A stretch of 64,000 nt of DNA from Cohaesibacter celericrescens. Its GTDB lineage: Bacteria; Pseudomonadota; Alphaproteobacteria; Rhizobiales; Cohaesibacteraceae. The translations under genes and the position numbers were made by a program. Shown here piece after piece: positions 1 to 9,298 of this stretch. Location of the stretch: positions 1 to 64,000 of the forward strand of contig NZ_PKUQ01000047.1 in NCBI RefSeq assembly GCF_002866925.1. Direction: 5' to 3'. Numbering within the stretch: the stretch's first letter is position 1; the number at the start of each line of letters is the position of its first letter. Under the pieces are notes generated by a model. That model was not told where the DNA came from. It saw nothing but the letters and a program-made list of their open reading frames with translations, and made no database searches.

Positions 1-79
1 TGCATATGCTGTGGCGGCTTTGCATCTGCCATCATGGGAGGCGCTGCCGAGTCGAATATGCCCTGACGCACATCACGTC

Positions 80-1291
80 TTAGACTTCCAAAGGTTTGGT
101 CACCTTTTCCGCGACAAACGGTTTGTTTCGCACCAAAAACCAGAGCATAGCGCAGATGGCTCCAACGACGACAAGCAGGACCCCGTAGCTTTGAATGAGG
201 TTATCCGAGCGGGATGACACGATTTGAATGCCAAGTGCCCCCATAATGGTTCCGCTGAACTGGATGAGTGCTGCGGCTGATCCTGTATCAAATGTTTGTT
301 GTTCAAGCAGCAGGTTCGCACCCGGAACGCGTAACACAATTACCGCAACCGTGTTGAGTGCCGCTACGGCAGCAAACAACCACGGCGAAACAGATCCGAC
401 CAAAAGCATTGCGATACCCGCCAAGACGATAACACCAAAACACCCTTGAATGATGGTTTCGACCTTTATTCTGCGGGACAATCGTAAATATAAAATTGGT
501 CCGATCGTGGCACAGGCTGCGTTGAACGCGAAGATGAAACTGAAGGCTTGTTCGGACATACCGAACCCGTCGACATAGACATAAGCCGCGATCCCGAGAA
601 AAGACATCAAGCACATGGGAGCCGCTGAGAAAATAAGCAACAGATACGCAAATCTGGGGTTCAGGACAACAACTCCTAATCTGAGCCAAGATTTGTAGAG
701 CGGGCCTGTCGATCTTTCTTCAAGTGTTTCTTGGTAGAATATAACAAGCACGAACACAAAGGACGCAAAGACGGCCAAGGCTACGAACATCATGTGCCAT
801 GAGGCGATTTTAAGCAGGAAAGCCCCTAAAACAGGAGCCACCATTGGGGCGATGATGCCCAACGACATTATCACGGCCATAACCTGCTCTCTCTCGCGCC
901 GATCGAACAGGTCTTTTACGATTGTGGTGCCAACGACTGCAACGCCGCCGCCGGCAAACCCCTGCAGGATACGAAACCCGATAAGATACTCAATTTGAAA
1001 GGCCAATGCGCACAACAGGCTGGCCGCGATGTAGAGCGAGAGGGTCATAAATAAGATCGGCTTGCGGCCTGTCCGTTCACTCAACGGCCCCCAAAACAGG
1101 ATGCCGATAGAGAAGGCTATCATGTAGGCTGCAAGTGTCAGGTTAACCATGCCTTGGCTGGTCGCAAACGTCTTGGTCATTTGAGGCAACGCTGGCAGAT
1201 AGAGATCAATCGTCAGCGGCGGGAACGCCCCTAGTGCGATCAAAAGAAACGCCGTTCCCCTTTTACCCAATGAAGGCTGTGCGATTTTCAT
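80..1291 (-). CDS. Bcr/CflA-family MFS drug exporter
   Basis: Proton-driven exporter of the major facilitator superfamily (DHA1, Bcr/CflA branch), placed in the inner membrane. The 403 residues are hydrophobic throughout and spaced as about 12 membrane segments. The N-terminal stretch with TIDLYLPALPQM is the typical Bcr/CflA start, and a motif-A loop (GPLSERTGRKP) lies between segments 2 and 3. The length is normal for the family. It is divergent from the SMR gene at 1465, with 173 bp between them, so the two may share a promoter region. The substrate cannot be told from sequence; bicyclomycin, sulfonamide or chloramphenicol export are family possibilities. Confidence 0.88.
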   Translation of the reverse strand: MKIAQPSLGKRGTAFLLIALGAFPPLTIDLYLPALPQMTKTFATSQGMVNLTLAAYMIAFSIGILFWGPLSERTGRKPILFMTLSLYIAASLLCALAFQIEYLIGFRILQGFAGGGVAVVGTTIVKDLFDRREREQVMAVIMSLGIIAPMVAPVLGAFLLKIASWHMMFVALAVFASFVFVLVIFYQETLEERSTGPLYKSWLRLGVVVLNPRFAYLLLIFSAAPMCLMSFLGIAAYVYVDGFGMSEQAFSFIFAFNAACATIGPILYLRLSRRIKVETIIQGCFGVIVLAGIAMLLVGSVSPWLFAAVAALNTVAVIVLRVPGANLLLEQQTFDTGSAAALIQFSGTIMGALGIQIVSSRSDNLIQSYGVLLVVVGAICAMLWFLVRNKPFVAEKVTKPLEV

Positions 1292-1464
1292 TTCAGTTAG
1301 GCCGATCTTTATTACTAACGTTCCCTGCGCTTTTTACATGTGGGATGCTGTTTTGTGGAGGGAATGCGTCCTATGTGCGTTCAGTCGAGAATAGAATAGT
1401 AGGAAAGTGACTCCGATCGATAAGACTAAGGGCTCGCTCCCAATAATGCCATAGGATCACTAAT

Positions 1465-1794
1465 ATGCATTACATCTATCTCATGATCGCCATCGTCGGC
1501 GAAGTGGTTGGCACTTCTTTCATGAAGCAGTCTGATGGCTTTTCGAAGCTGGGCCCCTCGCTCGTGACAGCAGCAGGATATTTGGTCGCCTTCTATTTTT
1601 TGTCGCTGACGCTTCGCACCATCCCCACCGGCATCGCTTATGCGATTTGGTCCGGTGTTGGTGTCGTTCTGATCACGGCAGGCGCTTGGGTGTTCCAAGG
1701 ACAGAGACTGGATTCTGCCGCTCTGATCGGAATGGCCTTCATCGTGGCAGGCGTTATCATCATGAATGTATTCTCTACCTCAATTTCGCACTGA
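1465..1794 (+). CDS. emrE: Small multidrug resistance (SMR) exporter, EmrE type
   Basis: A 109-residue protein with four membrane segments. The essential proton/substrate glutamate is at residue 13 (IVGEVVGT), and the segment IPTGIAYAIWSGVG in the third helix region is the signature of the multidrug (EmrE/Qac) class rather than the guanidinium (Gdx/SugE) class. It would act as a dual-topology dimer exporting quaternary ammonium or other cationic compounds in exchange for protons. It has no partner SMR gene, so a homodimer is expected. Divergent from the MFS exporter at 80-1291; together they form a small efflux locus with no obvious adjacent regulator. Confidence 0.88.
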   Translation: MHYIYLMIAIVGEVVGTSFMKQSDGFSKLGPSLVTAAGYLVAFYFLSLTLRTIPTGIAYAIWSGVGVVLITAGAWVFQGQRLDSAALIGMAFIVAGVIIMNVFSTSISH

Positions 1795-2665
1795 AACGGT
1801 TTGTTGGTGGCAACGTCCAGACTGCAAGAAAATCAAAATAGCCTCACGTAGATCGGAAGATTTTGATTTTTACTCTCATCTTAACTGGGGCACACCGTCG
1901 AAACCTGAAAGACGGCTCTGGAGGCGGCCACCCAAAACATATGTGCGCGATATGACGGATGCGATCATATAGCGCTCCGTTAACCGTTGCCATTTGAGAA
2001 TGCTGCCCAAGGACTTGCCTTTGATCTCGACCGCGCGCATTTATTTCCATGCATGGCATAATTTCGGTTTTCGGGCAGGGATGGCTTCCGTTGGCTCACG
2101 TCTATGTCGTGGTGGACAATATGCGTTTCATCGCCAAGGGTTGGTTTTTGTTGCGAAGGTGTATTTTGCTGCGCAACGATCAAATCCGGATCATATTCCT
2201 TTACACAGAAATCTATGGTCGTCGCATATTGGTTATCGAAAAGCATGTGGCGGGGGAGAATACTGGCAATTTTCATCGGAACCGTGCTCCATCTTTCCTT
2301 GCAAATCCAAAAGAGCCTAGAGAAGGTCCGTGTCATGCCGATGCTATCCACCCTATTTGCAAGGGCAGTACACCGCATGGGTTCGGATCCAAAGTAGGTT
2401 AAGCAAAGGATAGAGAAAAAACATGCAGCCAGTATGGATAGAGTGTAGCAAAAATGTGCGGAAAACATGGCGCAGAAAAGGCACTGAAATCTCTTCGAGC
2501 TAGATTATAAAGAAGAGGAATGGGCTCCTGACCTTCTCAAAGTCATTCGCAGTCGGAAATCCATCAATTGGTCCCTGTGCACAGAACCAGTCTTTCCTTG
2601 CTGCTGATGTCGGCCTATTCTGTTTTGAGATTTATGAGCCAATTGAGCGGGAAGGCGGAACTGGG
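1795..2665. other. Gene-poor stretch with no convincing gene
   Basis: This 871-bp stretch holds only short overlapping frames on both strands. None has recognisable protein motifs, good codon use or a clear ribosome-binding site, apart from one weak 54-codon candidate on the minus strand (1876-2040). I see no tRNA, no clear terminator and no mobile-element ends. It may be regulatory sequence or a decayed gene remnant. Confidence 0.5.
1876..2040 (-). CDS. Candidate small protein, 54 codons (weak)
   Basis: A short frame beginning ATGCGCGCGGTCGAG, preceded five bases upstream by GGA, and ending in TGA at 1876-1878. The predicted peptide starts MRAVEIKGKSLGSILKWQRL and contains a plausible basic, amphipathic stretch. 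I do not recognise a family. It is reported because the residue composition looks more protein-like than the competing frames here, but chance is a serious alternative. It could also be the tail of a decayed larger gene, because the codons just upstream are closed by a TAA. Confidence 0.22.
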   Translation of the reverse strand: MRAVEIKGKSLGSILKWQRLTERYMIASVISRTYVLGGRLQSRLSGFDGVPQLR

Positions 2666-3091
2666 ATGCGACAGGGGTTTGACGAGTGGGTAATGGACTG
2701 TGCCGGTGCAGTGGCACGCCGTAGCCGCGATCCTTCCACCAAGGTAGGATGTGTGATTGTCCGACCTGACAAAAGCTTTGCTGCGGTTGGTTATAACGGG
2801 TTTCCGCGCGGCATGGACGATAAATCTGATTGGTGGGAGATTCGCGAAGAAAAATATGACCGTGTGATTCACGCCGAAATGAACGCACTGGCGGCAATGA
2901 AAGAGCCAGCCAAGGGCTGTATTGTTTATGTCACGCATCCACCTTGCAAAGAATGTACAAAATTTCTCGCGGCTCATCAGGTTGCCAAGGTTGTCTGGCG
3001 CCATCACGATGGGATTCAGGGACGGTTTGATACCACTCGATCAGAGCAGATTTTGAAAGACTGCGGGATAGAGTTTTCGGTGATTGGTTGA
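2666..3091 (+). CDS. dCMP/cytidine deaminase-family zinc enzyme
   Basis: Zinc-dependent deaminase that most likely converts dCMP to dUMP, feeding thymidylate synthesis in the cytoplasm. In its 141 residues the proton-shuttle/zinc motif HAEMNAL sits at mid-protein and the second zinc motif PPCKEC follows about 30 residues later, as in ComEB/DCTD-type deaminases. The early DPSTKVGCVIV and GYNGFPRG stretches are typical of dCMP deaminases rather than tRNA or cytosine deaminases. The ATG at 2666 follows a GGCGGAACTGGG stretch, a weak ribosome-binding site. It stands alone, after the gene-poor region. Confidence 0.85.
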   Translation: MRQGFDEWVMDCAGAVARRSRDPSTKVGCVIVRPDKSFAAVGYNGFPRGMDDKSDWWEIREEKYDRVIHAEMNALAAMKEPAKGCIVYVTHPPCKECTKFLAAHQVAKVVWRHHDGIQGRFDTTRSEQILKDCGIEFSVIG

Positions 3092-3340
3092 GCCTGTGGC
3101 TTGGATAATCCTTCGAGGGACATCAAAATCCCTTTGATAATCGTTTTTCCAGTGGCAATTTTCGGTCACTTTCCAGCCTTGCAGGGTCCTCCCATAAAAT
3201 TGCCACAGATACCTGTATTTTCAAAGCAAATTCAAAGGGTCTTTTGACCCAGTGATCTGCCCGTTGGTCATCGCCATGTCTTTTGCATGTTTTGGAGTGG
3301 CCTTGCTCGGGTGGAGATACGCAAAGAGGAATAGAAGACT

Positions 3341-3913
3341 ATGGTTCGCATCCATCGCCGCATTCACCGCCTGAGGGCTATTCGGCAGCTTGTTGGACAG
3401 ACCGGATTGGCTGTTGTTGTGTTGTTTGGCCTGAACCAGCAGGTACTGGCCCAAGCTGTTGCCCCTAAGGTTTCCGAGCAAACAGAGGCGCATCCCGAGC
3501 CGATGGATGAGGACTGGCAGACTATCAGTAACCGCGCGTTGTTGGATCAACTGACCTATATGGCAACGGAAATTGAGAACCAGCGGGAACGCAATGCTGC
3601 ATTGGAGAGCAAGGTTGATATGCTCACGCAGCGGTTGGACGGGATACAGGCGTTGTTGGTCGGCAATGGCACCATTTTGATGCCGCCGTTGCCCATTGAG
3701 CAAACCACTTTGCCAAAAAATGATAGTGCCGCCCAACACAAGTCTGTGTTGCCTCCTTTGGATTTGACCCATGGAACGCCAGACAATCAGGCTTCCATTG
3801 AGGACGCACCGTCTGGCGTTTCCCCTGCGCCAGAAGCGCAAGAGGAAACTGGATATATGAAAAAAATCCTCGACGCAGGTGGTTCGGTGGTAAAACGCGT
3901 TACTGACTGGTGA
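3341..3913 (+). CDS. Secreted coiled-coil protein, unknown function
   Basis: A 190-residue protein that I do not recognise. The first 38 or so residues are basic then hydrophobic (LAVVVLFGL) and end in VLAQA, a good signal-peptidase site, so the mature protein should be periplasmic. A heptad-rich segment (about residues 60-105, MATEIENQRERNAALESKV) predicts a short coiled coil, followed by a proline-rich low-complexity tail and a basic C-terminus (KRVTDW). The ATG has AGAGGAA nine bases upstream. It converges on the polyamine operon and has no operon partner. Confidence 0.7.
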   Translation: MVRIHRRIHRLRAIRQLVGQTGLAVVVLFGLNQQVLAQAVAPKVSEQTEAHPEPMDEDWQTISNRALLDQLTYMATEIENQRERNAALESKVDMLTQRLDGIQALLVGNGTILMPPLPIEQTTLPKNDSAAQHKSVLPPLDLTHGTPDNQASIEDAPSGVSPAPEAQEETGYMKKILDAGGSVVKRVTDW

Positions 3914-3967
3914 GGTGACAGAGTCGTTCTTGCGATATGACGTATTGCCAATGCCGCTTAGGACGAA

Positions 3968-4852
3968 TTAAAATTTGCTGTGCCCGGCCAGCGCCATCAA
4001 GCGATAAGTCAGGTTTGCTGCGGTGAAGTCCCATGCCCATTGGTTCGACATGGGGGCTAGTTCTACCACGTCTATCCCAACACAGCGGCGGCCTTTGAGG
4101 GCGTGCTCTATCAGGGATAGGCTTTGGTAATAACCAAGGCCGCCGGGCACCGGCGTGCCTGTGGCGGGCATGATGGAGGGATCAAGGCCATCGACGTCGA
4201 AGGTAATATAGACATCCTGCGGGAAGTCGTTTGGCAGATCAATCTTGGTGATATTGCCGGTCACCAATTCTTCGGCATCGACAAAATGGATGTGCGGCGC
4301 AGCAAGGCGGCTGTCGTGTTCTTGCGAACACAGGGCGCGGATACCCAACTGCATCAGGGGTAATTTTTCTTCCACGGCGCATAAATGCATAACCGAGGCA
4401 TGAGAGTGCTTCTGGCCTTGATAGGCAACACGCAAATCGGCGTGGGCGTCGATCTGAATGATGCCGACCGGTTTTTGCAAGGCGTCCACAACGCCCATGA
4501 TGGCGCCATAAGACAGGCTGTGTTCACCACCAAGGGTAAGCGGAATGCGGCCAGCTTTGATGCTGCTGGCGGTCCTGCGGCGCAGAGCGATCATGACCTC
4601 TTCGATTGTTAAATCGCAATCGATCGGAGCGGATGTGATGATGCCATGGCTGAGAGGGAAGCCTTTGCCGTCAAAGCGTTCCAATTCTTGGCTGGCTTCA
4701 AGCAATGCCGAAGGCCCTGCACCTGTTCCTGCACCATAGGAAACGGTTTTTTCCAGCGGGCAGGGGATGACTTCAAACAGGGCGGTGTCGGGGTTGCTCT
4801 CGGCTTCTGTGAGCTCGGAGGCAAGGAAGGCTGGATAGGAGTAATCGGGCAT
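3968..4852 (-). CDS. speB: Agmatinase (ureohydrolase), putrescine-forming
   Basis: Manganese ureohydrolase that splits agmatine into putrescine and urea. The metal-binding motifs GGEHSLSYG, QIDAHADLR and TFDVDGLDP are all present and in the right order, and the length (294 residues) is usual. I place the start at the ATG encoding MPDYSYPAF because AAGGAC lies at the correct distance before it; an in-frame ATG at 4873 would add seven residues but has no ribosome site. Last gene of the polyamine operon: SpeA makes its substrate, and the two enzymes encoded between them consume its product. Arginase or guanidinobutyrase activity cannot be excluded from motifs alone, but the context favours agmatinase. 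Confidence 0.88.
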   Translation of the reverse strand: MPDYSYPAFLASELTEAESNPDTALFEVIPCPLEKTVSYGAGTGAGPSALLEASQELERFDGKGFPLSHGIITSAPIDCDLTIEEVMIALRRRTASSIKAGRIPLTLGGEHSLSYGAIMGVVDALQKPVGIIQIDAHADLRVAYQGQKHSHASVMHLCAVEEKLPLMQLGIRALCSQEHDSRLAAPHIHFVDAEELVTGNITKIDLPNDFPQDVYITFDVDGLDPSIMPATGTPVPGGLGYYQSLSLIEHALKGRRCVGIDVVELAPMSNQWAWDFTAANLTYRLMALAGHSKF

Positions 4853-4876
4853 TTTTCTGTCCTTTGACACCATATT

Positions 4877-6067
4877 TTACGACAGGCGGTCGCGAAATTC
4901 TTCGTAAGGAAAGCGGCGGATGACTTCGAGCGCGTCTGTCTCAGAATCCCAAATGGCGATAGATGGCAGGCGTACACCGTTGAACGTGTTGGTTTTGACC
5001 ATGGAATAATGAGCCTGATCAAGGAAGGCGATGCGCTGCCCGATCTGGGGTTTTGGCTCAAATCGGTAATCGCCAATCACATCGCCAGCCAAACAGGAGG
5101 GGCCGCCAAGGCGCAGCACATGCCCCTTATCCGGTTCTCCAAGGAGCGCAGGACGGTAGGGCGCTTCGATGACGTCGGGCATGTGGCATGTGGCCGAAAT
5201 GTCCATGATGGCCAGATCAATGTCGCCGTTTCTGCTCACGTCCAAAACTTCACCGATCAGAATGCCCGCGTCCAGCGCCACGGCTTCGCCCGGCTCTAGA
5301 TAGATTTCAACATCATATTTGGCTTTGATGCCTTTGAGAAAATCGACCAGTTCGTCACGCTGATAGTCAGCACGGGTGATGTGGTGGCCACCGCCGAAAT
5401 TGAGCCATTTGAGTTTGGTCAACCACGGAGCCAGTGTTTCCTCCACCGCTTCGAATGTGCGCTTCAGCGGCGCAAAATCTTGTTCACACAGCGTGTGCAT
5501 ATGGATGCCGGAGAAGGGAGCTAAATCATCTGCGTTCAATTGGCTGATCGGGGTGCCAAGGCGTGAGCCTGCTGCACAGGGATCATATTTAGGGATCGAC
5601 CCTTCGGAATGTTCGGGGTTGATCCGTAGGCCAAAGTCCGGTGCATAGCCCCAGTTTTGGGCGGCGATGATCTGGGGAGAGAAGCGCGTCAATTGAGCCG
5701 GGCTGTTAAAGATCAAATGATCAGACAGCTCCAGAATTTCTGGCATTTCGTCCGCTTTGAACCCTGCGGAATAGGTGGCGACCTCTCCAGAGAATTTCTC
5801 CCGTGCCAGCTTGGCCTCCCACAGGCCAGAGGCGCAGGTGCCATCCAGATAGTCACCCACCAATTTGCCCAGTGACCAGCATGAAAAAGCCTTGAGTGCC
5901 AGCAGTACTTTGACGTCGGCCTGTTTGCCCACATCGGACAGAATAGTCAGATTGCGCCGAATAGCGGCAGCATCGACCACAAAACAGGGGCTGGGGACGC
6001 GGGAGAGGTCAAAGTCCTTGAACGCACCGGCATCACCTGCCTGAGTATCCATTATGGCGGTGTCCAT
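4877..6067 (-). CDS. nspC: Carboxy(nor)spermidine decarboxylase
   Basis: PLP enzyme of the alanine-racemase-fold decarboxylase family that removes CO2 from carboxyspermidine to give spermidine (or from carboxynorspermidine to give norspermidine). The PLP lysine is in VLLALKAFS (about residue 59). Other family hallmarks are the CASGLWEAKLA loop, the GGGHHITR phosphate-binding glycines and the MDISATCHMPDV stretch near the substrate site. The 396 residues are normal for NspC. The gene ends 24 bp before the agmatinase start and follows the dehydrogenase that makes its substrate. Which polyamine is made depends on whether putrescine or diaminopropane enters; this operon supplies putrescine. Confidence 0.9.
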   Translation of the reverse strand: MDTAIMDTQAGDAGAFKDFDLSRVPSPCFVVDAAAIRRNLTILSDVGKQADVKVLLALKAFSCWSLGKLVGDYLDGTCASGLWEAKLAREKFSGEVATYSAGFKADEMPEILELSDHLIFNSPAQLTRFSPQIIAAQNWGYAPDFGLRINPEHSEGSIPKYDPCAAGSRLGTPISQLNADDLAPFSGIHMHTLCEQDFAPLKRTFEAVEETLAPWLTKLKWLNFGGGHHITRADYQRDELVDFLKGIKAKYDVEIYLEPGEAVALDAGILIGEVLDVSRNGDIDLAIMDISATCHMPDVIEAPYRPALLGEPDKGHVLRLGGPSCLAGDVIGDYRFEPKPQIGQRIAFLDQAHYSMVKTNTFNGVRLPSIAIWDSETDALEVIRRFPYEEFRDRLS

Positions 6068-6119
6068 GATGGTTGTACCTGTTAGTTGAATGCTCCGAGT
6101 GAGCTTTTCGATAAGGAAG

Positions 6120-6138
6120 AACCCGGCAAAACCGGGCT
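6120..6138 (-). terminator. Intra-operon hairpin between dehydrogenase and decarboxylase
   Basis: On the minus strand AGCCCGG and CCGGGTT are separated by TTTTG, giving a seven-pair stem (one G-U) followed by a weak T-rich stretch (CTTCCTT). It lies 15 bp after the dehydrogenase stop and 50 bp before the decarboxylase start. It could be a leaky terminator, an RNA-processing site or a stabilising structure that adjusts the ratio of the operon's products. Confidence 0.35.
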
Positions 6139-6152
6139 CTGGTGTTCTCTAT

Positions 6153-7358
6153 TTAGAAGTCGAGCGGTTTGTCCAGCTCGGTCACCTGCCAAGGAAGGCC
6201 ATGTTCGTTGAGCATGTCCATAAAGGGATCCGGGTCCATTTGTTCCATATTGAACACGCCCTTGCCCGACCATTTGCCCGTGAGCATGAGGGCTGCACCG
6301 ATCATGGCTGGCACGCCCGTGGTATAGGAGATTGCCTGACTGCCAACTTCTGCAAAACAGTCTTCATGGTCGCAAATGTTATAGACATAGACGGTTTTGG
6401 CCTCACCGTCTTTTTCACCGGTCATAATGTTGCCGATGCAGGTTTTGCCCTTGGTGGTTTTGCCCAGATCGCTTGGGTCTGGCAGCACGGCCTTGAGAAA
6501 TTGCAACGGAATGATTTCCTTGCCCTCATAGATTACAGGATCAATGCGGGTCATGCCGATGTTTTGCAATACCTGAAGGTGCGTGATGTAGGCGTCGCCA
6601 AAGGTCATCCAGAAGCGTGCGCGTTTGATTTCAGGCAGATGTTTGGAAAGGCTTTCTAGCTCTTCGTGATACATCTGATACATATTTTTTTCGCCAACAA
6701 CGGGGAAGTCAAATGCCTGTTTGTTGGATAGGGCCGGTGTTGTGACCCAGTCGCCATTTTCCCAGTGGCGTACATCGGCAGTGACTTCGCGGATGTTGAT
6801 TTCCGGGTTGAAGTTGGTGGCAAAATGCTGGCCGTGGTCGCCGCCGTTGCAATCGAGAATATCCAGCGTGTCGATGCGATCGAGCAGATGCTTCTTGGCG
6901 TGGGCTGTGTAGACGTTGGTCACCCCGGGGTCAAAACCAGAGCCAAGCAGAGCCATCAGTCCTGCTTCTTCAAAGCGTTGCTGATAGGCCCACTGCCAGT
7001 GATATTCAAACTTGGCTTCATCGCGCGGCTCATAATTGGCTGTGTCGAGATAGTTGATGCCGGTCTTCAGGCAGGCATCCATCAGGGTCAGATCCTGATA
7101 GGGCAGGGCGACATTGACCAACAGTGTAACGCCGAGCTTTTCGATCAGCGCTGCAGTGGCGTCTGTGTCGTCTGCGTCCACTTGTGCGGTGTGAATGGTC
7201 ACGCCCGTGCGTGCTTTTACAGAAGCTGCGATTTCGTCACATTTGAATTGGCGGCGGGATGCGAGGGTGATCTCACCGAAAACTTCAGACAGTTGAGCCA
7301 TTTTGTGGACGACCACGGAGCCGACGCCGCCTGCGCCAATAACCAGAATCTTGTTCAT
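6153..7358 (-). CDS. Carboxyspermidine dehydrogenase (saccharopine dehydrogenase family)
   Basis: NADPH-dependent reductase that condenses putrescine with aspartate semialdehyde to carboxyspermidine. The N-terminus carries a Rossmann loop (VIGAGGVGS, about residues 6-14), and the rest matches the saccharopine-dehydrogenase-like C-terminal fold, with motifs such as GFDPGVTNVY and DCNGGDHG typical of the CANSDH/CASDH group. I choose the ATG at 7358 (MNKILVIG) because AAGGAAG lies at ideal spacing; an upstream start at 7403 would overlap speA and add 15 residues. Its place between speA and nspC, with no ornithine decarboxylase or S-adenosylmethionine decarboxylase here, indicates the alternative spermidine pathway. 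Saccharopine or lysine metabolism is unlikely in this context. Confidence 0.88.
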   Translation of the reverse strand: MNKILVIGAGGVGSVVVHKMAQLSEVFGEITLASRRQFKCDEIAASVKARTGVTIHTAQVDADDTDATAALIEKLGVTLLVNVALPYQDLTLMDACLKTGINYLDTANYEPRDEAKFEYHWQWAYQQRFEEAGLMALLGSGFDPGVTNVYTAHAKKHLLDRIDTLDILDCNGGDHGQHFATNFNPEINIREVTADVRHWENGDWVTTPALSNKQAFDFPVVGEKNMYQMYHEELESLSKHLPEIKRARFWMTFGDAYITHLQVLQNIGMTRIDPVIYEGKEIIPLQFLKAVLPDPSDLGKTTKGKTCIGNIMTGEKDGEAKTVYVYNICDHEDCFAEVGSQAISYTTGVPAMIGAALMLTGKWSGKGVFNMEQMDPDPFMDMLNEHGLPWQVTELDKPLDF

Positions 7359-7399
7359 TATTAACTTCCTTTTCTTTAAAAGGGCGGTTTGCGCCGGTA

Positions 7400-9298
7400 T
7401 CAATGTTCGAAATAAGTATATCCGTTGAGGCTTTCCTTGAAGGCGGTCATCATGGTCTTGCGCTCCTTCAGGGTCAGAGATTTTTTCGAGACAGCTTCTT
7501 CTACCATGGCTTTGAAAGAGTTGGACATGGCAAGCGGGTCATACTCGACATAGCGCAGCACTTCGGCAATGGTATCGCCTTCTACTTCATGGATGAGATT
7601 GAAGTCGCCGTCGGGCTGGATTTCAATGGTTGCCACGTTGGTGTCGCCGAACAGATTATGCAGATCGCCCAGAGTTTCTTGGTAGGCTCCAACAAAGAAA
7701 ACGGCCAGTGAATAATGCTCGCCCTCTGACAAGACATGGATGGGCAGAGAAGAGGATATGCCGTCAGCCAGCACAAATTGATCCACTTTGCCGTCGCTGT
7801 CGCAAGTGATGTCGGACAGGATCGCGCGGCGTGTTGGTTCTTCATTGAGGCGCTGGATCGGGATGATGGGATGCAACTGGTCAATGGCCCATACATCAGG
7901 CAAAGACTGGAACAGCGAGAAATTGGCGTGATAGATGTCAGCGGTTGCTTCCAGTGCTGTTTCCACGTCCTCTGAAATCCATTCATCGCTTTGCGCAACT
8001 TTGCGCATTTTGGAGATCAGGTGCAGATAAAGCTTTTCCGCTTTGGCCAAATCCCGCAGGCCAGATTCGCCTCTGCCAAAGTTGCGGCGCACTTCATCTC
8101 TATAGAAGGTGACGTCGTTGAGGCACTCTTGCAATCGGGCAGGTGTCAAATAGCTTGCCACATCGCGCATATCACGCAAGGGGCGGGCGTCGTCGTCTTT
8201 GATTTCAACGTCTGCGTCATCGTTATAATGGGTGACGTCGAGAATGTTGAACAATAGCATAGAGCTGTAGGCAACGGTGGCGCGGCCGCTTTCTGTCACG
8301 ATAATGGGATGGGCTTGCCCCGCATCATCCATGGTGTTTTTCACCGCCTCTACGATGTTGTTGCAATATTCGCCTGTGGTGTAGTTGATCGAGTTTTCTG
8401 TCGATTTATGTTCACCGGTATAGTCAATGCCAAGGCCTCCGCCCAGATCAATATACTGCAGCGGAGCGCCTTCTTTACGCAGTTCCACAAAATAGCGACA
8501 GGCCTCTGCGGTCGAGCGACGCACATCTAGAATGTCAGGTACTTGGCTGCCAAGATGGAAGTGCTGCAACTGTAGGCAGTCTAGAAAGCCTTCTGCTTTT
8601 AAGCGGTCAACCACATGCAAAACATCCGGCGACGACAGGCCAAAGGCAGAGCGGTCCCCTGAGGAGGATGCCCAGTTTCCGGTGATGCGATTGTTGAGCT
8701 TGATGCGAATGCCAAGGGCAGGGCGGATTTTGAGCTTCTTGGATTCTTTCAGCACCAGTTCCAATTCTGAAACGCTTTCCAGAACGATAATGGTGTTGAA
8801 GCCCAGTTTGCGCGACAACAAAGCCAGATTGATAAACTCACTGTCTTTGATGCCATTGCAAATAAGCAGGCTCTCGACGGACAGGCGCTGGCTGAGGGCA
8901 ATGATCAATTCCGGTTTGGAGCCGACTTCCAGACCATAGTGATAGGGGCTGCCATATTCGACAATCTTCTCAATCACATGGGCTTGCTGGTTGACTTTGA
9001 CCGGAAATACGCCGCGATATTCGGCTTTATAGTCAAGGTCTTTAATGGCCGCTTGAAAATTTCCATTGATGTGGTCAATCCGGCTTTTCAAACTATTGGC
9101 GACACGCAGCAAGATGGGCGACGCAATACCGCGTTCTTCCAAAGAATGCAGGATTTCGGTCAAGTCGGTTGTGGCCGGACCTTGTTCATGATGCGTGATC
9201 AAACCGATGTTGCCATTGTCCAGGACTTCAAACTGCCCTTTCCCCCAGCGCTCAATACCATAGATTGCCCCTGGGGCGTCTGGTTCCATGATGTTCAA
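7400..9298 (-). CDS. speA: Biosynthetic arginine decarboxylase
   Basis: PLP enzyme that decarboxylates arginine to agmatine, the first step of this operon's pathway. The 632 residues match the long biosynthetic SpeA family (alanine-racemase-like barrel plus C-terminal beta domain). The PLP lysine is in GVFPVKVNQQ (about residue 101); the glycine loop YIDLGGGLGIDY and the C-terminal DITCDSDG, with its conserved cysteine, are also present. The start is a TTG with AAGGA seven bases before it, or the ATG nine bases downstream (9289). First gene of the minus-strand operon; the 262 bp shared with divergent trpB should contain its promoter. Confidence 0.93.
   Translation of the reverse strand: MNIMEPDAPGAIYGIERWGKGQFEVLDNGNIGLITHHEQGPATTDLTEILHSLEERGIASPILLRVANSLKSRIDHINGNFQAAIKDLDYKAEYRGVFPVKVNQQAHVIEKIVEYGSPYHYGLEVGSKPELIIALSQRLSVESLLICNGIKDSEFINLALLSRKLGFNTIIVLESVSELELVLKESKKLKIRPALGIRIKLNNRITGNWASSSGDRSAFGLSSPDVLHVVDRLKAEGFLDCLQLQHFHLGSQVPDILDVRRSTAEACRYFVELRKEGAPLQYIDLGGGLGIDYTGEHKSTENSINYTTGEYCNNIVEAVKNTMDDAGQAHPIIVTESGRATVAYSSMLLFNILDVTHYNDDADVEIKDDDARPLRDMRDVASYLTPARLQECLNDVTFYRDEVRRNFGRGESGLRDLAKAEKLYLHLISKMRKVAQSDEWISEDVETALEATADIYHANFSLFQSLPDVWAIDQLHPIIPIQRLNEEPTRRAILSDITCDSDGKVDQFVLADGISSSLPIHVLSEGEHYSLAVFFVGAYQETLGDLHNLFGDTNVATIEIQPDGDFNLIHEVEGDTIAEVLRYVEYDPLAMSNSFKAMVEEAVSKKSLTLKERKTMMTAFKESLNGYTYFEH

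Noticed and set aside
1..79. Possible end of a plus-strand gene (stop TGA at 64-66)
   Set aside because: Only about 21 codons are visible, and other frames are also open; nothing identifies a protein.
1850..1860. AGATCGGAAGA, resembling the start of a sequencing adapter
   Set aside because: The match stops after 11 bases and the following sequence differs, so it is most likely chance.
1980..2468. A 162-codon minus-strand frame in the gene-poor stretch
   Set aside because: No motif, poor codon use and no ribosome site; overlapping frames on both strands look equally random.
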